43,090 nucleotides of DNA from positions 1 to 43,090 of the forward strand of contig NZ_RQRT01000036.1 of assembly GCF_004335005.1 (NCBI RefSeq), in the 5' to 3' direction. Source of the DNA: Paracoccus nototheniae. Its GTDB lineage: Bacteria; Pseudomonadota; Alphaproteobacteria; Rhodobacterales; Rhodobacteraceae. The position numbers were made by a program, and so were the translations under genes. This document shows positions 23,949-33,338 of the stretch, one piece after another. The notes below the pieces were generated by a model. That model did not search any database. It was not told the DNA's origin and saw only the letters and a list, made by a program, of their open reading frames with translations. Each line of letters opens with the position of its first letter. The first letter of the stretch is position 1.

Positions 23949-26270
23949 ATGACCCAAGGCCGATCGCTGTCCCGCTGGTTCCTGCCCTTGTGGCTGGTGG
24001 CGCTTGTGCCGGTGATGATTCTGGCCTCGGTGCCGACCTCGAACGCGGCGCAGGCGATGCTGGGCGTGGCCTCGGTGGTGATCGTGACGGTGCTCAAGCC
24101 CTTTGCCGCCCATATCGTGGCGCGCATCGCGCTGATGAGCATCGCCAGCGTCACGGTCATCCGCTATATCGTCTGGCGCATGACCTCGACCCTGCCGGAT
24201 GTCGAGTTCGGCGTGTCCTTCATCCTTGCGGTTCTGCTGCTGCTGACCGAGATCTATTCGATCTTCGTCTTTTTCCTCAACGCCTTCATCACCGCCGATC
24301 CGGTCGTGCGCGATCTGCCGCCGCAGGTCCGGGCCGAGGATCTGCCGACCGTCGACATCCTTGTGCCGTCCTATAACGAGCCGATCGAGATGCTGTCGAT
24401 CACCCTGTCGGCGGCCAAGAACATGATCTATCCCGCCCGCCTGCGCCGGGTCGTGCTGTGCGATGACGGGGGCACGGATCAGCGCTGCGAATCCCCCGAT
24501 CCCGACCTGTCCAAGGCCGCGCGCCTGCGCCGGTCGCAGCTGCAGCAGCTGTGTCAGGATCTGGGCGTGATCTATTCGACCCGGGCGCGCAACGAACATG
24601 CCAAGGCCGGAAACATGAGCGCGGCTTTGGCCCGGCTGGATGGCGAGCTGGTCGTGGTCTTTGACGCCGATCACGTCCCCTCGCGCGATTTTTTGGCCCG
24701 GACGGTGGGGTATTTCACCCAGGATCCGCGCCTGTTTCTGGTTCAGACGCCGCATTTCTTCATCAACAAGGATCCCATCGAGCGCAATCTGGGCCTGAAA
24801 TGCCCGCCCGAGAACGAGATGTTCTATGGCAAGATCCATCCCGGTCTGGACCGGTGGGGGGGCGCGTTCTTTTGCGGATCGGCGGCTGTCCTGCGCCGGA
24901 AGGCACTGGACAGCGTCGGCGGTTTCGCGGGCGAGACGATCACCGAAGATGCCGAGACGGCTTTGGAAATTCATTCCAAGGGCTGGCGCAGCATGTATCT
25001 GGACCGCGCCATGATCGCGGGCCTGCAGCCCGAGACCTTCGCATCCTTCATCCAGCAGCGCGGACGGTGGGCGGCGGGGATGATGCAGATGCTGATCCTC
25101 AAGAACCCGCTGCTGCGCAAGGGCCTGAACCCGTTGCAGCGGCTGTGCTATATCAACTCGATGTCGTTCTGGCTGTTTCCGCTGATCCGGCTGGCCTATC
25201 TGGTCGCGCCGCTGACCTATCTGTTCTTCGGGGTCGAGATCTTTGTCACCACCCTGCGAGAGGCTGCGGCCTATGTGCTCAGCTATATGGCGGTGGTGCT
25301 GCTGGTCCAGAACGCGGTCTTTGCGCGGCAACGCTGGCCGCTGATTTCCGAGATCTACGAGATCGCGCAGGCGCCTTATCTGGCCGGGGCGATCCTGCGC
25401 ACCGTGCTGCGCCCGCGCGCCGCCAAGTTCAACGTGACCGCCAAGGACGAGACGCTGGCCGAGGATTACATCTCGCCCATCTATCGCCCGCTGCTGATCC
25501 TGTTCGGCCTGACGCTGGCCGGGGTGGCGGCGCTGGTCGCGCGCTGGATCGCCTTTCCGGGCGACCGCAGCGTGCTGACCGTGGTGGGCATCTGGGCGAT
25601 CATCAACATGCTGCTGGTCAGCATCTCGTTGCGCGCGGTGTCGGAAAAACAGCAGCGCCGGGCGTCGCCGCGTGTGGCGATGCAGGAAAAGGGCAGCCTG
25701 CGATGGGACAGCGGCCCGGCGATGCCGGTCACCGTCTTTGACGCCTCGACCAGCGGTGTGGGGTTGGAGATGCGCGAAAGCGCCGCCGCAGGCCGCCCCC
25801 GGCTGCCCGCGATCCGGGGCGAGGTCGTCTTTCGTCCATCCTTTCCCCATGCCCCGCATCTGGAACGCGACGTGCGGGCGGTTCTGCTGAAAACCTCGAC
25901 CGCCGCCAGCGGGGCGACGGTCCTGAACCTGCAATTCGTGTCCGAACAGGATATCGACGTGCGCGAGGCGGTGGCGCATCTGATCTTTGGATCGTCCGAA
26001 CATTGGCTGGAACAGCGCCGTCAGACCCAGCAGGGCAAGGGGCTGATCGCCGGGCTGTGGTATGTGCTGTGGCTGACGCTGACCTCTCTGCCCAAGACGG
26101 TGCGCGATTTCGCGAAAGAGCCGGCGCGCAGGCGCCGGGTCGCCCTGACGGCGGGGCAAGGGGCCATTCCTGCGCATCTGGTGGCCTTTGGCGCCGATTT
26201 CGACACGCCCGAACATCGCGAGGAACGCGTCATGACGCCCGAAGAGATGATCGGGGGGGTGCGGCCATGA
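23949..26270 (+). CDS. bcsA: Cellulose synthase catalytic subunit with PilZ domain
   Basis: A 773-aa inner-membrane glycosyltransferase family 2 enzyme that polymerises UDP-glucose and extrudes the chain. Catalytic residues are all present: DDGG (172-175), DADH (239-242), FFCGS (307-311), TED (332-334) and QQRGRW (369-374). The gating loop KFNVTAKDE follows at about 493. The PilZ domain has RRASPR (570-575) and DASTSG (598-603), the cyclic di-GMP binding motifs. It therefore needs c-di-GMP for activity. Start ATG 23949; the stop overlaps bcsB (ATGA). Confidence 0.96.
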   Translation: MTQGRSLSRWFLPLWLVALVPVMILASVPTSNAAQAMLGVASVVIVTVLKPFAAHIVARIALMSIASVTVIRYIVWRMTSTLPDVEFGVSFILAVLLLLTEIYSIFVFFLNAFITADPVVRDLPPQVRAEDLPTVDILVPSYNEPIEMLSITLSAAKNMIYPARLRRVVLCDDGGTDQRCESPDPDLSKAARLRRSQLQQLCQDLGVIYSTRARNEHAKAGNMSAALARLDGELVVVFDADHVPSRDFLARTVGYFTQDPRLFLVQTPHFFINKDPIERNLGLKCPPENEMFYGKIHPGLDRWGGAFFCGSAAVLRRKALDSVGGFAGETITEDAETALEIHSKGWRSMYLDRAMIAGLQPETFASFIQQRGRWAAGMMQMLILKNPLLRKGLNPLQRLCYINSMSFWLFPLIRLAYLVAPLTYLFFGVEIFVTTLREAAAYVLSYMAVVLLVQNAVFARQRWPLISEIYEIAQAPYLAGAILRTVLRPRAAKFNVTAKDETLAEDYISPIYRPLLILFGLTLAGVAALVARWIAFPGDRSVLTVVGIWAIINMLLVSISLRAVSEKQQRRASPRVAMQEKGSLRWDSGPAMPVTVFDASTSGVGLEMRESAAAGRPRLPAIRGEVVFRPSFPHAPHLERDVRAVLLKTSTAASGATVLNLQFVSEQDIDVREAVAHLIFGSSEHWLEQRRQTQQGKGLIAGLWYVLWLTLTSLPKTVRDFAKEPARRRRVALTAGQGAIPAHLVAFGADFDTPEHREERVMTPEEMIGGVRP

Positions 26271-28711
26271 TCCGGCATCCGCGTCGTTTCGGTCTGTGGC
26301 TGCTGGCGGGCTGCGCCGTGCTGGCCGTGGCGCCCGCCCCGCTTGTGCGGGCGCAGGATGCCGCCCCGCCGACCATCAGCCTGCCGGGCGCCGCTGGCAA
26401 TCCGGCGCCGCAAGATGCGCCCGACCAGACCGCGCCCGACCAGACCGCGCCCGTTCAGGCCGCGCCCGGGCAGCCCCCGGCAGCTCAGGTCTCGCCCGGC
26501 CAACCGGCCCCTGCCGCGCCCGGCCCGGCGGACAGTCCGATGATCCAGCTGCAGCCCCGCGCCACCGAGGCGCCGGTGGGCGATGCCCCCGTGCCGGTGC
26601 CCGTCGAACGCGACCGCGCGCTGCAGGCGCTACCCACCGGTGACGACTGGCTGCTGCCCCTGATCGCGCCGACCGCCAGCCTGCCCAAAGAGGTGCGCAT
26701 CGGTCAAAGCCTGCCCGCCCCCGGCATCCTGCGCCTGACCGGAGAGACGGCCTCGACCCAGCTGATGCTGGATTTGCCCGCCAGCATCATCACCCCCACC
26801 GAATTGCGGCTGGCGCTGCGGTCGGGCGTCGATGTGCTGACCGAGACGGCGGTGCTTGACGCGTCGATCAACGGGGCAGCTCCGGTGCAGATCCCGCTGC
26901 GCAATATCGGCGGGTTCCAGACGGTGACCCTGCCCGCCGCCGGGCTGACCGCTGGCCCCAACACCATCGCGCTGTCCGTCACCCAGCCCCACCGCATCTT
27001 TTGCGGCCCCGAGGCCAGCTTCGACGTCTGGACCGAGATCGACCTGTCGAACAGCGGCGCCGCCTTGCCCGCCGATGCCCTGCGCCCGGATGCCGAAGGT
27101 TTCAGCCACGCCCTGCGCGCGCAGCTGGCGCGCAGCGGATCGCTGGACCTGCTGGTTCAGGACGGGATCGATCCCGCCATCCTGCGGCAGGCATCGGACG
27201 CGGTGATGGGCGCGCTGTCGGGCGAGGGGCGGCTGGCCGTCACCTCGTTCTATGGGATCGATGCGCCGCGCTTTGCCGCGGTGGCGCTGATCGCGTCGGA
27301 TCGCAGCGGGGTCAGCTATCGCAAGGGGGCGACCGGGGCGATCGTGCTGCAGGTCGAATATCAGGGCGATGTGCTGCCCGACCTGACCGACGCGCTGCCC
27401 GCGCTGGACCCGACGCGCCAGGCGGCGGGCAAGATCCTGCCCGGCCAGCCCACGCCCCTGTCGGGGCTGGGGACGGGCGACATTCTGGGCAACACCCATT
27501 ATTTCCGCAGCGATATCCCCTTTACGCTGCCCGACACATGGCTGCTGCTGGCCAATCAGAAAGCGCGGCTGACGCTGCGCTATGGGTTTTCGCGCTCGTT
27601 GGCCGAGGGCGCGATCCTGCTGGTCAAGGTCAACGACCAGACCGTGCGCCTGCTGCCGCTGGACCGCGACGGCGGGCAGATCCTGCCGCCGCTGCCGGTC
27701 AGCTTCAATGCGAACCTGCTCAATCCCGGACGCAATATCCTCAGCTTCGAGATGATGGTTCCCGGCGCCCCCGCGACCGAGGCCTGCCCGATCCGCAGCA
27801 CCGACATGCTGGTCGTGCTGGGCGACAGCACGCTGGACATCCCGGCCTCGCCCGCGATGGTGCTGCCGGGACTGGCGGCGCCGTTTTCGGGGCTGATGCC
27901 CGACCGGGTCGGCGTGCCCGAAGCCGTGGCCGCCGATCCCGGCCTGCAGGCGCAGGCGATCCGGCTGGCCTCGGGCCTGTCGCAGCCGCCGGTGCCCGAT
28001 CCCGCCGTGTCGCTGACCGTCGCCCGGCTGAGCGAGCTGAACCTTGTGCCGCTGGACGATGCCGGGGTGACGCAGGGCCAGGTCCAGCAATTGCTGTTCC
28101 CGCTGCAACAGCCCGCCGCCACCGATCCGGTGACCGAGGCCGCCGCGCCCGCCGCCGCCCCGACCTTCCGGCTGGAGATGCCCGAGGATCAGGCCGATGC
28201 GGCCCCGGTCGGGGTCCGGGGGCGGATCAGCGGATGGTTCGGCGGCGCCTTCACCTCGCAGGGGCGGCTGTGGCGCGATGCCAATGATTTCCGCCAGACC
28301 GCCTTTCTGGGATCGCAACAGACGTTGCAGGACTGGATGGGCGGACGCACCGGCACCGCGCTGTTGTGGCGCCCCGATCCGGCCCAGCCCGGCGCGCTGT
28401 GGCTGGTCCTGTCGCCCCGCGTGCAGATCGACGATGTGGCCGACCATCTGGACCGGCTGATCGCCAACCGCACCGCCATCGGCGAGGCGGCAGTCCTGCG
28501 CCCCGACGGGGTCTGGGACATCTGGACCCCGATCCGCCCGCCGGTGCTGCAAGGCAGCCTGTGGAGCGGCGATCTGCGCACGATCCTTGGAAATTATGCT
28601 TCCTGGTCGCCGTTTCTGTTTACGCTGGCACTGCTGGGTCTGGCGCTGATCTCGGCGTTGCCGGCGCTGTTTTACGTCCTCGCCACGCGCGAGCGGAGGG
28701 ATCGCAGATGA
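26267..28711 (+). CDS. bcsB: Cellulose synthase periplasmic subunit BcsB
   Basis: An 814-aa protein with signal peptide (to about residue 29), a Pro/Gln/Ala-rich linker, then the BcsB carbohydrate-binding and flavodoxin-like modules. It ends in a transmembrane helix (FLFTLALLGLALISALPALF) and a basic tail, which docks on BcsA. It guides the chain across the periplasm. The linker contains a 15-bp repeat (26417-26476) giving pentapeptides APDQT, APDQT, APVQA, APGQP. The ATGA overlap with bcsA implies coupled translation. Confidence 0.93.
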   Translation: MIRHPRRFGLWLLAGCAVLAVAPAPLVRAQDAAPPTISLPGAAGNPAPQDAPDQTAPDQTAPVQAAPGQPPAAQVSPGQPAPAAPGPADSPMIQLQPRATEAPVGDAPVPVPVERDRALQALPTGDDWLLPLIAPTASLPKEVRIGQSLPAPGILRLTGETASTQLMLDLPASIITPTELRLALRSGVDVLTETAVLDASINGAAPVQIPLRNIGGFQTVTLPAAGLTAGPNTIALSVTQPHRIFCGPEASFDVWTEIDLSNSGAALPADALRPDAEGFSHALRAQLARSGSLDLLVQDGIDPAILRQASDAVMGALSGEGRLAVTSFYGIDAPRFAAVALIASDRSGVSYRKGATGAIVLQVEYQGDVLPDLTDALPALDPTRQAAGKILPGQPTPLSGLGTGDILGNTHYFRSDIPFTLPDTWLLLANQKARLTLRYGFSRSLAEGAILLVKVNDQTVRLLPLDRDGGQILPPLPVSFNANLLNPGRNILSFEMMVPGAPATEACPIRSTDMLVVLGDSTLDIPASPAMVLPGLAAPFSGLMPDRVGVPEAVAADPGLQAQAIRLASGLSQPPVPDPAVSLTVARLSELNLVPLDDAGVTQGQVQQLLFPLQQPAATDPVTEAAAPAAAPTFRLEMPEDQADAAPVGVRGRISGWFGGAFTSQGRLWRDANDFRQTAFLGSQQTLQDWMGGRTGTALLWRPDPAQPGALWLVLSPRVQIDDVADHLDRLIANRTAIGEAAVLRPDGVWDIWTPIRPPVLQGSLWSGDLRTILGNYASWSPFLFTLALLGLALISALPALFYVLATRERRDRR
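26417..26476 (+). repeat. 15-bp coding minisatellite in bcsB linker
   Basis: Four in-frame units: GCGCCCGACCAGACC at 26417 and 26432 are identical; 26447 and 26462 are diverged copies. Each encodes one Ala-Pro-x-x-x pentapeptide of the extracytoplasmic linker. Confidence 0.85.
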
Positions 28712-29796
28712 ACCGACGTGCCTGCCTGAGCATGATCGCCGCCGCATCGGCCCTGTGGGCCACGCGCGGGGCCGCCCAGACCGGTGATGCGGTGCGCACG
28801 CTGGCGCATCGCGATCACCCGTTGCAGCAGGCATGGGCGGCGTGGAAGGCGCTGTGCCTGACGCCCGACGGACGCATCGTCGACGGCTTTCAAAGCGGCG
28901 CCAGCCATTCCGAGGGGCAGGGTTATGGGCTGGTTCTGGCGGCGCTGTTCGGCGATCTGGCCAGTTGCCAGTCCATCGTGACATGGACCGAACGGCATCT
29001 GGCGATCCGCGACGATGCGCTGCTGGCATGGCGCTGGCGGCAAGAGACCTCGCCTCAGGTTCCCGACCGCAACAATGCCAGCGACGGCGATCTGTTCTAT
29101 GCCTGGGGGCTGATGCTGGCCGCCGATCAGGGCGCCGATGCCGGTTTGCGGACCCGCGCGATGGCGATCACGCAGGATCTGGACCGGCTGTGTCTGGCCG
29201 ATCACCCGGACGGGGGCGGCGGGGTGATCTTTCTGCCCGCCGCGACTGGCTTTGTGCGCGATGCGGGCGTGGTGGTGAACCCGTCCTATTACATGCCGCT
29301 GGCCATGTCGCGGCTGGCCGAGGCGGCGGGAACCCCGCGTCTGGCGCAGGCTGCGCGCGACGGGATCGCCCTGATCGACAGGCTTGGCGCCGCCGGGCCG
29401 GTGCCCGATTGGGTGCTGATCGATGCGGCAGGCGTGCAACCCGCGCCGCCCGAGTTTTCGCCGTTGTCGGGATACGAGGCGGTGCGCGTGCCCCTGTTCG
29501 CGCTGTGGTCGGGCCAGGCGCAAAGCCCCGCCGTGCGCGCCTATATTCAGACCACCTCGGGCGGTGACGGGCAGGGCACGCCCACCCGGATCGACCCCCG
29601 GACGGGCGAGGTCAGCGAACGCAGCGCGCATCCGGGCTATCGTGCGGTGGCGCGTCTGGCCGATTGCGCGGCGGGGGGCGGGGTCGGTTCGCTGATGCCG
29701 CGTTTCGACGCCAACCAGCCCTATTATCCCGCATCGCTGCATCTGATGTCGCTTGTCGTGCAGGTCACGACCTATCCAAGGTGTGTTCCCCTATGA
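28708..29796 (+). CDS. bcsZ: Glycoside hydrolase family 8 endoglucanase of the cellulose operon
   Basis: A 362-aa exported enzyme (signal peptide to about residue 23, ...GAAQ). GH8 residues are visible: catalytic acid E69 in HSEGQGYG and the acidic motif NNASDGDLFYAW (D126, D128). Product is a beta-1,4-endoglucanase that trims or frees nascent cellulose in the periplasm. It overlaps bcsB by ATGA and the TPR gene by ATGA. Confidence 0.94.
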   Translation: MNRRACLSMIAAASALWATRGAAQTGDAVRTLAHRDHPLQQAWAAWKALCLTPDGRIVDGFQSGASHSEGQGYGLVLAALFGDLASCQSIVTWTERHLAIRDDALLAWRWRQETSPQVPDRNNASDGDLFYAWGLMLAADQGADAGLRTRAMAITQDLDRLCLADHPDGGGGVIFLPAATGFVRDAGVVVNPSYYMPLAMSRLAEAAGTPRLAQAARDGIALIDRLGAAGPVPDWVLIDAAGVQPAPPEFSPLSGYEAVRVPLFALWSGQAQSPAVRAYIQTTSGGDGQGTPTRIDPRTGEVSERSAHPGYRAVARLADCAAGGGVGSLMPRFDANQPYYPASLHLMSLVVQVTTYPRCVPL

Positions 29797-31187
29797 CCCG
29801 ATCCGCAGCCTTAGCCCTTGCCGCCCTGATCGCCCTTGCCGGGGGCATGGCGCAGGCCCAGACCGCTCCCGACCCCGAGGAATTGCTGGCCCTGACCTTT
29901 TATTACCAGCAGCAGGATCAGGCCTCGATCCGGTCCGAGCTGCAGCGGTTGCAGGTCCGCTATCCCGGCTGGCAACCGCCCGAGGATCTGGCCCGTCTGA
30001 CGCAGGATGGCCCGGGCCCCGAGATCGACACCATCTTTCGCCAGATCGGTGCCGGGCAGTTCGATCAGGCCCGTGCCACCATCGACGCCACGCGCACCGC
30101 CTTTCCCGACTGGACCCCCCCGGACGAGATGATGGCCCTGCTGGACACGAACGAGGGGCAGGGCCTGCTGGACGCGGCCCTGAACGCCAATGATCTGGAG
30201 CGGGCGCTGGCGCTGGCCGGGGAACGGCCGGGTCTGTTGCGCTGCGACCGGGTCAACAACGCCTGGCGCATCGCCGAGGCGCAGCAGGCCGCCGGTCAGA
30301 CCCCCGAGGCGCTTGGCACGTTCCGCGCCGTGCTGGGCGCCTGCGTGAACCCGCCCGACATCATCGCAACGCTGGAAAAGGCCAGCGCCATCGCCTCGGT
30401 CGAAGACATGCAGGTGATGTTCGCGCAGGCGATGGCGCGGTTTCCCGACATGGTCCAGACCCTGCAGCCGGTTCAGGCGCGGCTGACCGGCAGTGACGCG
30501 GCAGGGGCCGCCGAGGCTCCGGCCACGGCCACCGCCACTGCGGCCCCCGCGCCGTCCGCTGCAGCCACTGCGGCCCCAACACCGGCGCCTGCGCCAGCCG
30601 CGACGGCGACCCCGGCGCCAGTTCCGGCCCCCGCGCCGGCAGCGACCGCCGCGCCTGCGCCCGCCCCGCAAGCGGCACCGGCGCAACAAGCGGCCCCCGC
30701 GCCCTCGGGGGGCGGTGGGTCGGCCAATGCGATCTATCAGCAGGCATGGCAGACCTATAACCTCGACCGCCCGATGGAGGCCGTGGCCCAGTTCGACGCC
30801 GCCCTGCGCGGCAGGCTGGACCCGACGCAGCGGCGCGATGCGCAATATGGCATGGCACTGGCCTATCTGAAGATGGGGATGCCCGACAACGCCTCGCGCA
30901 TTGCCGCAGCGACCGATCTGACCCGCACGCAGCGGGTGGATGTCGAACGCCAGATTCTGGATCAGCGTGGGGTGGCGGCCTATAACCGGCGCGATTACCG
31001 CCGCGCGATCGAATTCTTTGACGCGATCGAGGGGCTGACCGGCAGCCTGCGCCGCGATCTGGCGGTGCTGCGCGCCTATGCCTATCTTAACAGCAATCAG
31101 CGGGACCGGGCGCGGCGCGAATTCACCCGCCTGCACAACGAACTGGCCACGACCGAGACCCGGCGCGGGCTGGCGGCGCTGCAATAG
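29793..31187 (+). CDS. Exported TPR-like protein of the cellulose operon, with long Ala/Pro linker
   Basis: A 464-aa protein with signal peptide (to about residue 20, GMAQAQ). Residues 25-230 and 315-464 are helical repeats of tetratricopeptide type (YQQAWQTYNLDRPMEAVAQFDAALRG is a good TPR unit). Between them (about 235-310) is a low-complexity Ala/Pro/Thr linker. It takes the operon place of BcsC, the outer-membrane exporter, but lacks any beta-barrel and is a third of its length, so it may replace only the BcsC periplasmic TPR scaffold. No clear terminator follows. Confidence 0.8.
   Translation: MTRSAALALAALIALAGGMAQAQTAPDPEELLALTFYYQQQDQASIRSELQRLQVRYPGWQPPEDLARLTQDGPGPEIDTIFRQIGAGQFDQARATIDATRTAFPDWTPPDEMMALLDTNEGQGLLDAALNANDLERALALAGERPGLLRCDRVNNAWRIAEAQQAAGQTPEALGTFRAVLGACVNPPDIIATLEKASAIASVEDMQVMFAQAMARFPDMVQTLQPVQARLTGSDAAGAAEAPATATATAAPAPSAAATAAPTPAPAPAATATPAPVPAPAPAATAAPAPAPQAAPAQQAAPAPSGGGGSANAIYQQAWQTYNLDRPMEAVAQFDAALRGRLDPTQRRDAQYGMALAYLKMGMPDNASRIAAATDLTRTQRVDVERQILDQRGVAAYNRRDYRRAIEFFDAIEGLTGSLRRDLAVLRAYAYLNSNQRDRARREFTRLHNELATTETRRGLAALQ
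30515..30715 (+). repeat. Low-complexity GC-rich coding tract (Ala/Pro linker)
   Basis: Repetitive GCN/CCN codons encode a linker of almost only Ala, Pro and Thr between two TPR blocks. Codon order is irregular, so it is low-complexity rather than a strict tandem repeat. Confidence 0.75.
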
Positions 31188-31229
31188 CGTGCGGCCCCAC
31201 GAACCGGCCCGCCGTCTCTGGCTTGCCCG

Positions 31230-32327
31230 CTATCGCAGCCCGTCCAGCCGCAGCTCCATCGTGATCTGGCGATAGTCGGCGATGCCTGCTGTCGAGTTGC
31301 TGTCGGTCACCCCCATGCGCAGCGATGCGCCGGGGCGCAGCTGGGCCGTCAGGGTCAGTCCGTTCACCCGGTCGCGGCGCGGCACGCCCAGAAAGGCGCC
31401 GCCCTGCAGGTCCTGCGTGAAGACATCGAGCCCCACCGGACGGCCCCGGATCAGCCAGCTGACCCCGCCCCCCATGCGGGTGCGCAGGGTGGTGGTGCCG
31501 TCGCGGGGCTGGCCCAAGGTCAGCTCGGCCCGGCTGGCCAGCAGGGGCCAGACCGAATCTGCGGACAGGGTCAGGCGGTTCTGATCCTGCCCCGCCCCCG
31601 ACACGCGACTGATGCGGACCCCCAGCTGATGCGCGCTGGTCCCGGTCGCCACGATCCGCGACAGCTGGGCCGAGCGTTGATAGGCCGTCCCCCGGTCCAG
31701 TTCCCGCCAGTACCGCGCCGCCGTTGCGCAGAGGTCCAGAAAGGTCCAGCCGCTGAGGTGGTTTTGCGAACAGGCCGAGATCATCGCATCCGCCCGCCCG
31801 ATCCGGTGTTCGGGCGACCAGCCCAGCTCGACCGCGCCCCGGACCTCAATCAGGCGACCGGTCTGCCAGGCGTGCCGCGAAATCCCGCCCGCCGACAGCC
31901 CCGCCACCAGCCCGGATTTCGCGGCCAGCCCCGGCGCGGCCTCGAATTGCAAGCCGTTGAAGACGAAACGGTCCTGAAGCAGGCCGCCATTGATATTGCC
32001 GTCCCATGCCAGCAATGGCGCGACCGAGACATCGCGCGCCACTGGCACCAACCCGCCGCCATCGGCGTAATAGCCCTGCCGCACCATATCACGCCGCATC
32101 CGGGCAAGGCCTGCGGGGGGCAGGGCGCCCGCCTCCAGCGCCTGCGCATGGACCCGCAGGCGCAGGCGTTCGGGGGCGGCGGTTTCGGCCAGACGCAGAC
32201 GGTGGGTGATGTCGGCCAGTGCCGGGGCAGGCGATAGCAGGGCGGTGGCAAGGACCAGCCCGCGCAGCAGCCCGCCCCTGTGGCGCGTCGGCCCGATCAC
32301 CCCGCGCGGCAGCTTACGGGGTGCCAT
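31230..32327 (-). CDS. Exported protein, probable outer-membrane beta-barrel (Slam-like, tentative)
   Basis: About 365 aa. After a basic start there is a signal peptide (GLLRGLVLATALLSPAPALA). The rest is rich in alternating-residue strands, starting VAPLLAWDGNINGG, with short Gly/Asn turns and RTRMGGGVSWLIRGRPVGL near the end. This suggests a beta-barrel. It directly follows, with a 14-nt overlap, a lipoprotein whose C-terminus looks like a TbpB-type barrel, so a surface-lipoprotein assembly (Slam) role is proposed. It lacks a C-terminal aromatic residue. A GTG at 32300 is an alternative start. It could instead be a cellulose pore. I do not recognise it firmly. Confidence 0.5.
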   Translation of the reverse strand: MAPRKLPRGVIGPTRHRGGLLRGLVLATALLSPAPALADITHRLRLAETAAPERLRLRVHAQALEAGALPPAGLARMRRDMVRQGYYADGGGLVPVARDVSVAPLLAWDGNINGGLLQDRFVFNGLQFEAAPGLAAKSGLVAGLSAGGISRHAWQTGRLIEVRGAVELGWSPEHRIGRADAMISACSQNHLSGWTFLDLCATAARYWRELDRGTAYQRSAQLSRIVATGTSAHQLGVRISRVSGAGQDQNRLTLSADSVWPLLASRAELTLGQPRDGTTTLRTRMGGGVSWLIRGRPVGLDVFTQDLQGGAFLGVPRRDRVNGLTLTAQLRPGASLRMGVTDSNSTAGIADYRQITMELRLDGLR

Positions 32328-33201
32328 TCGGGGCGGCGTCAGACCCGGCATTTGGATCGGCACCGACAAAGACCCCGTCCACCGTCACCCGATGCCCGCC
32401 GTCCCGCCCGGTCGCCGTATACAGCCCCGAGGTGGTCATCCCGTGCCGGTCGTCGCGATAGGTCGGGCTGCCGCCGACAGAGCCGCGCAGATAACCGGGG
32501 ATGTCATAGGTTTCGGCCACGTCGGGATTGCGCACGCTGATCGTCGTGGCCCCGCCATAGGCGCCGGTCACCACGTTGAAGGGCAGACCCCGCGCCTGCA
32601 GTCCGATCTCGACATCCGAACGGGCGGAAACCTCGGTGCGGATGTCGATATCGGCGGTGCCGCGGTCGAAATCCAGCATCAGGTTTTCCAGCCCCTCGCT
32701 GTGGCGACCCGACAGCAGCGGGCCGTCATCGATGGTCACCCAGGCAAAGCTTTCGCCCTTGAAGAAATACTGCCCGCCGGCCGTCACCAGCTCGCCGTCG
32801 CGCAGGTTCTCGAAAGGCGCCTGATCGGCGGTCAGGCGCAGCAGGCGGGTGGCGCGGTTGCCATTGCGGGGATCGACCTCGGCGATCACCTCGATGGTCA
32901 TCTGACCGGCATATTGCGCCTCGGTCAAAGCGATCAGGTCGCGATAGCCGGCGGGTCCGGCGGGGTTGCCATCCTCGAACGCCGCCAGCACGGCGGCATC
33001 GCCGGGCCGGGACCGGTCCATGCGGGTTCGGGAAAAGCCGTTATGTTGGGTCTGATAGGCCTCGAACGGGCCTGTGCCGACCGGCCGCCCCTCGGGCGGG
33101 GGGGGCGTCACCGGGGTTTCGGACCCGCCACCGCCGCCGCTTCCACCGCAGGCTGTCAGCAGGGCCAGCGCACTGGCGGCGAAAAGGCTGCGGGTTGTCA
33201 T
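32314..33201 (-). CDS. Surface-type lipoprotein, TbpB-like C-terminal barrel (tentative)
   Basis: A 295-aa lipoprotein: lipobox LLTAC with C18, then a flexible GGSGGGGGSET linker typical of surface-displayed lipoproteins. The second half (LMLDFDRGTADIDIRTE, SGLYTATGRDGGHR, VDGVFVGAD) has the spaced strand and Gly-x-F pattern of the eight-stranded TbpB-like domain. Ligand unknown; iron-carrier binding would be attractive next to a siderophore genome but is unproven. The start is ATG 33201 (three residues before RSLFAAS). A TATACT -10-like element is upstream at 33261-33266. Confidence 0.65.
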   Translation of the reverse strand: MTTRSLFAASALALLTACGGSGGGGGSETPVTPPPPEGRPVGTGPFEAYQTQHNGFSRTRMDRSRPGDAAVLAAFEDGNPAGPAGYRDLIALTEAQYAGQMTIEVIAEVDPRNGNRATRLLRLTADQAPFENLRDGELVTAGGQYFFKGESFAWVTIDDGPLLSGRHSEGLENLMLDFDRGTADIDIRTEVSARSDVEIGLQARGLPFNVVTGAYGGATTISVRNPDVAETYDIPGYLRGSVGGSPTYRDDRHGMTTSGLYTATGRDGGHRVTVDGVFVGADPNAGSDAAPNGTP

Positions 33202-33310
33202 GAGGGCGTTCCGATACCGGTAAGGACAAACCAATCATATCCCGGAACCGCACACGCTCAAGTATACTAAACCGAATATCCCTCAACCGGGGCAATTCGG
33301 TCGCAGCCAA

Positions 33311-33334
33311 GCCGGGGACAGCCCCGCCCCCGGC
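33311..33334 (-). terminator. Hairpin after the diguanylate cyclase gene
   Basis: GCCGGGG (33311-33317) pairs with CCCCGGC (33328-33334) around a 10-nt loop, 4 nt from the cyclase stop. No T-run; weak terminator candidate. Confidence 0.35.
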
Positions 33335-33338
33335 GCCG

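Noticed and set aside
23853..26216. Long minus-strand frame opposite bcsA (and a similar one at 26630-29029)
   Set aside because: GC-rich codon bias creates open antisense frames; no domain or ribosome site.
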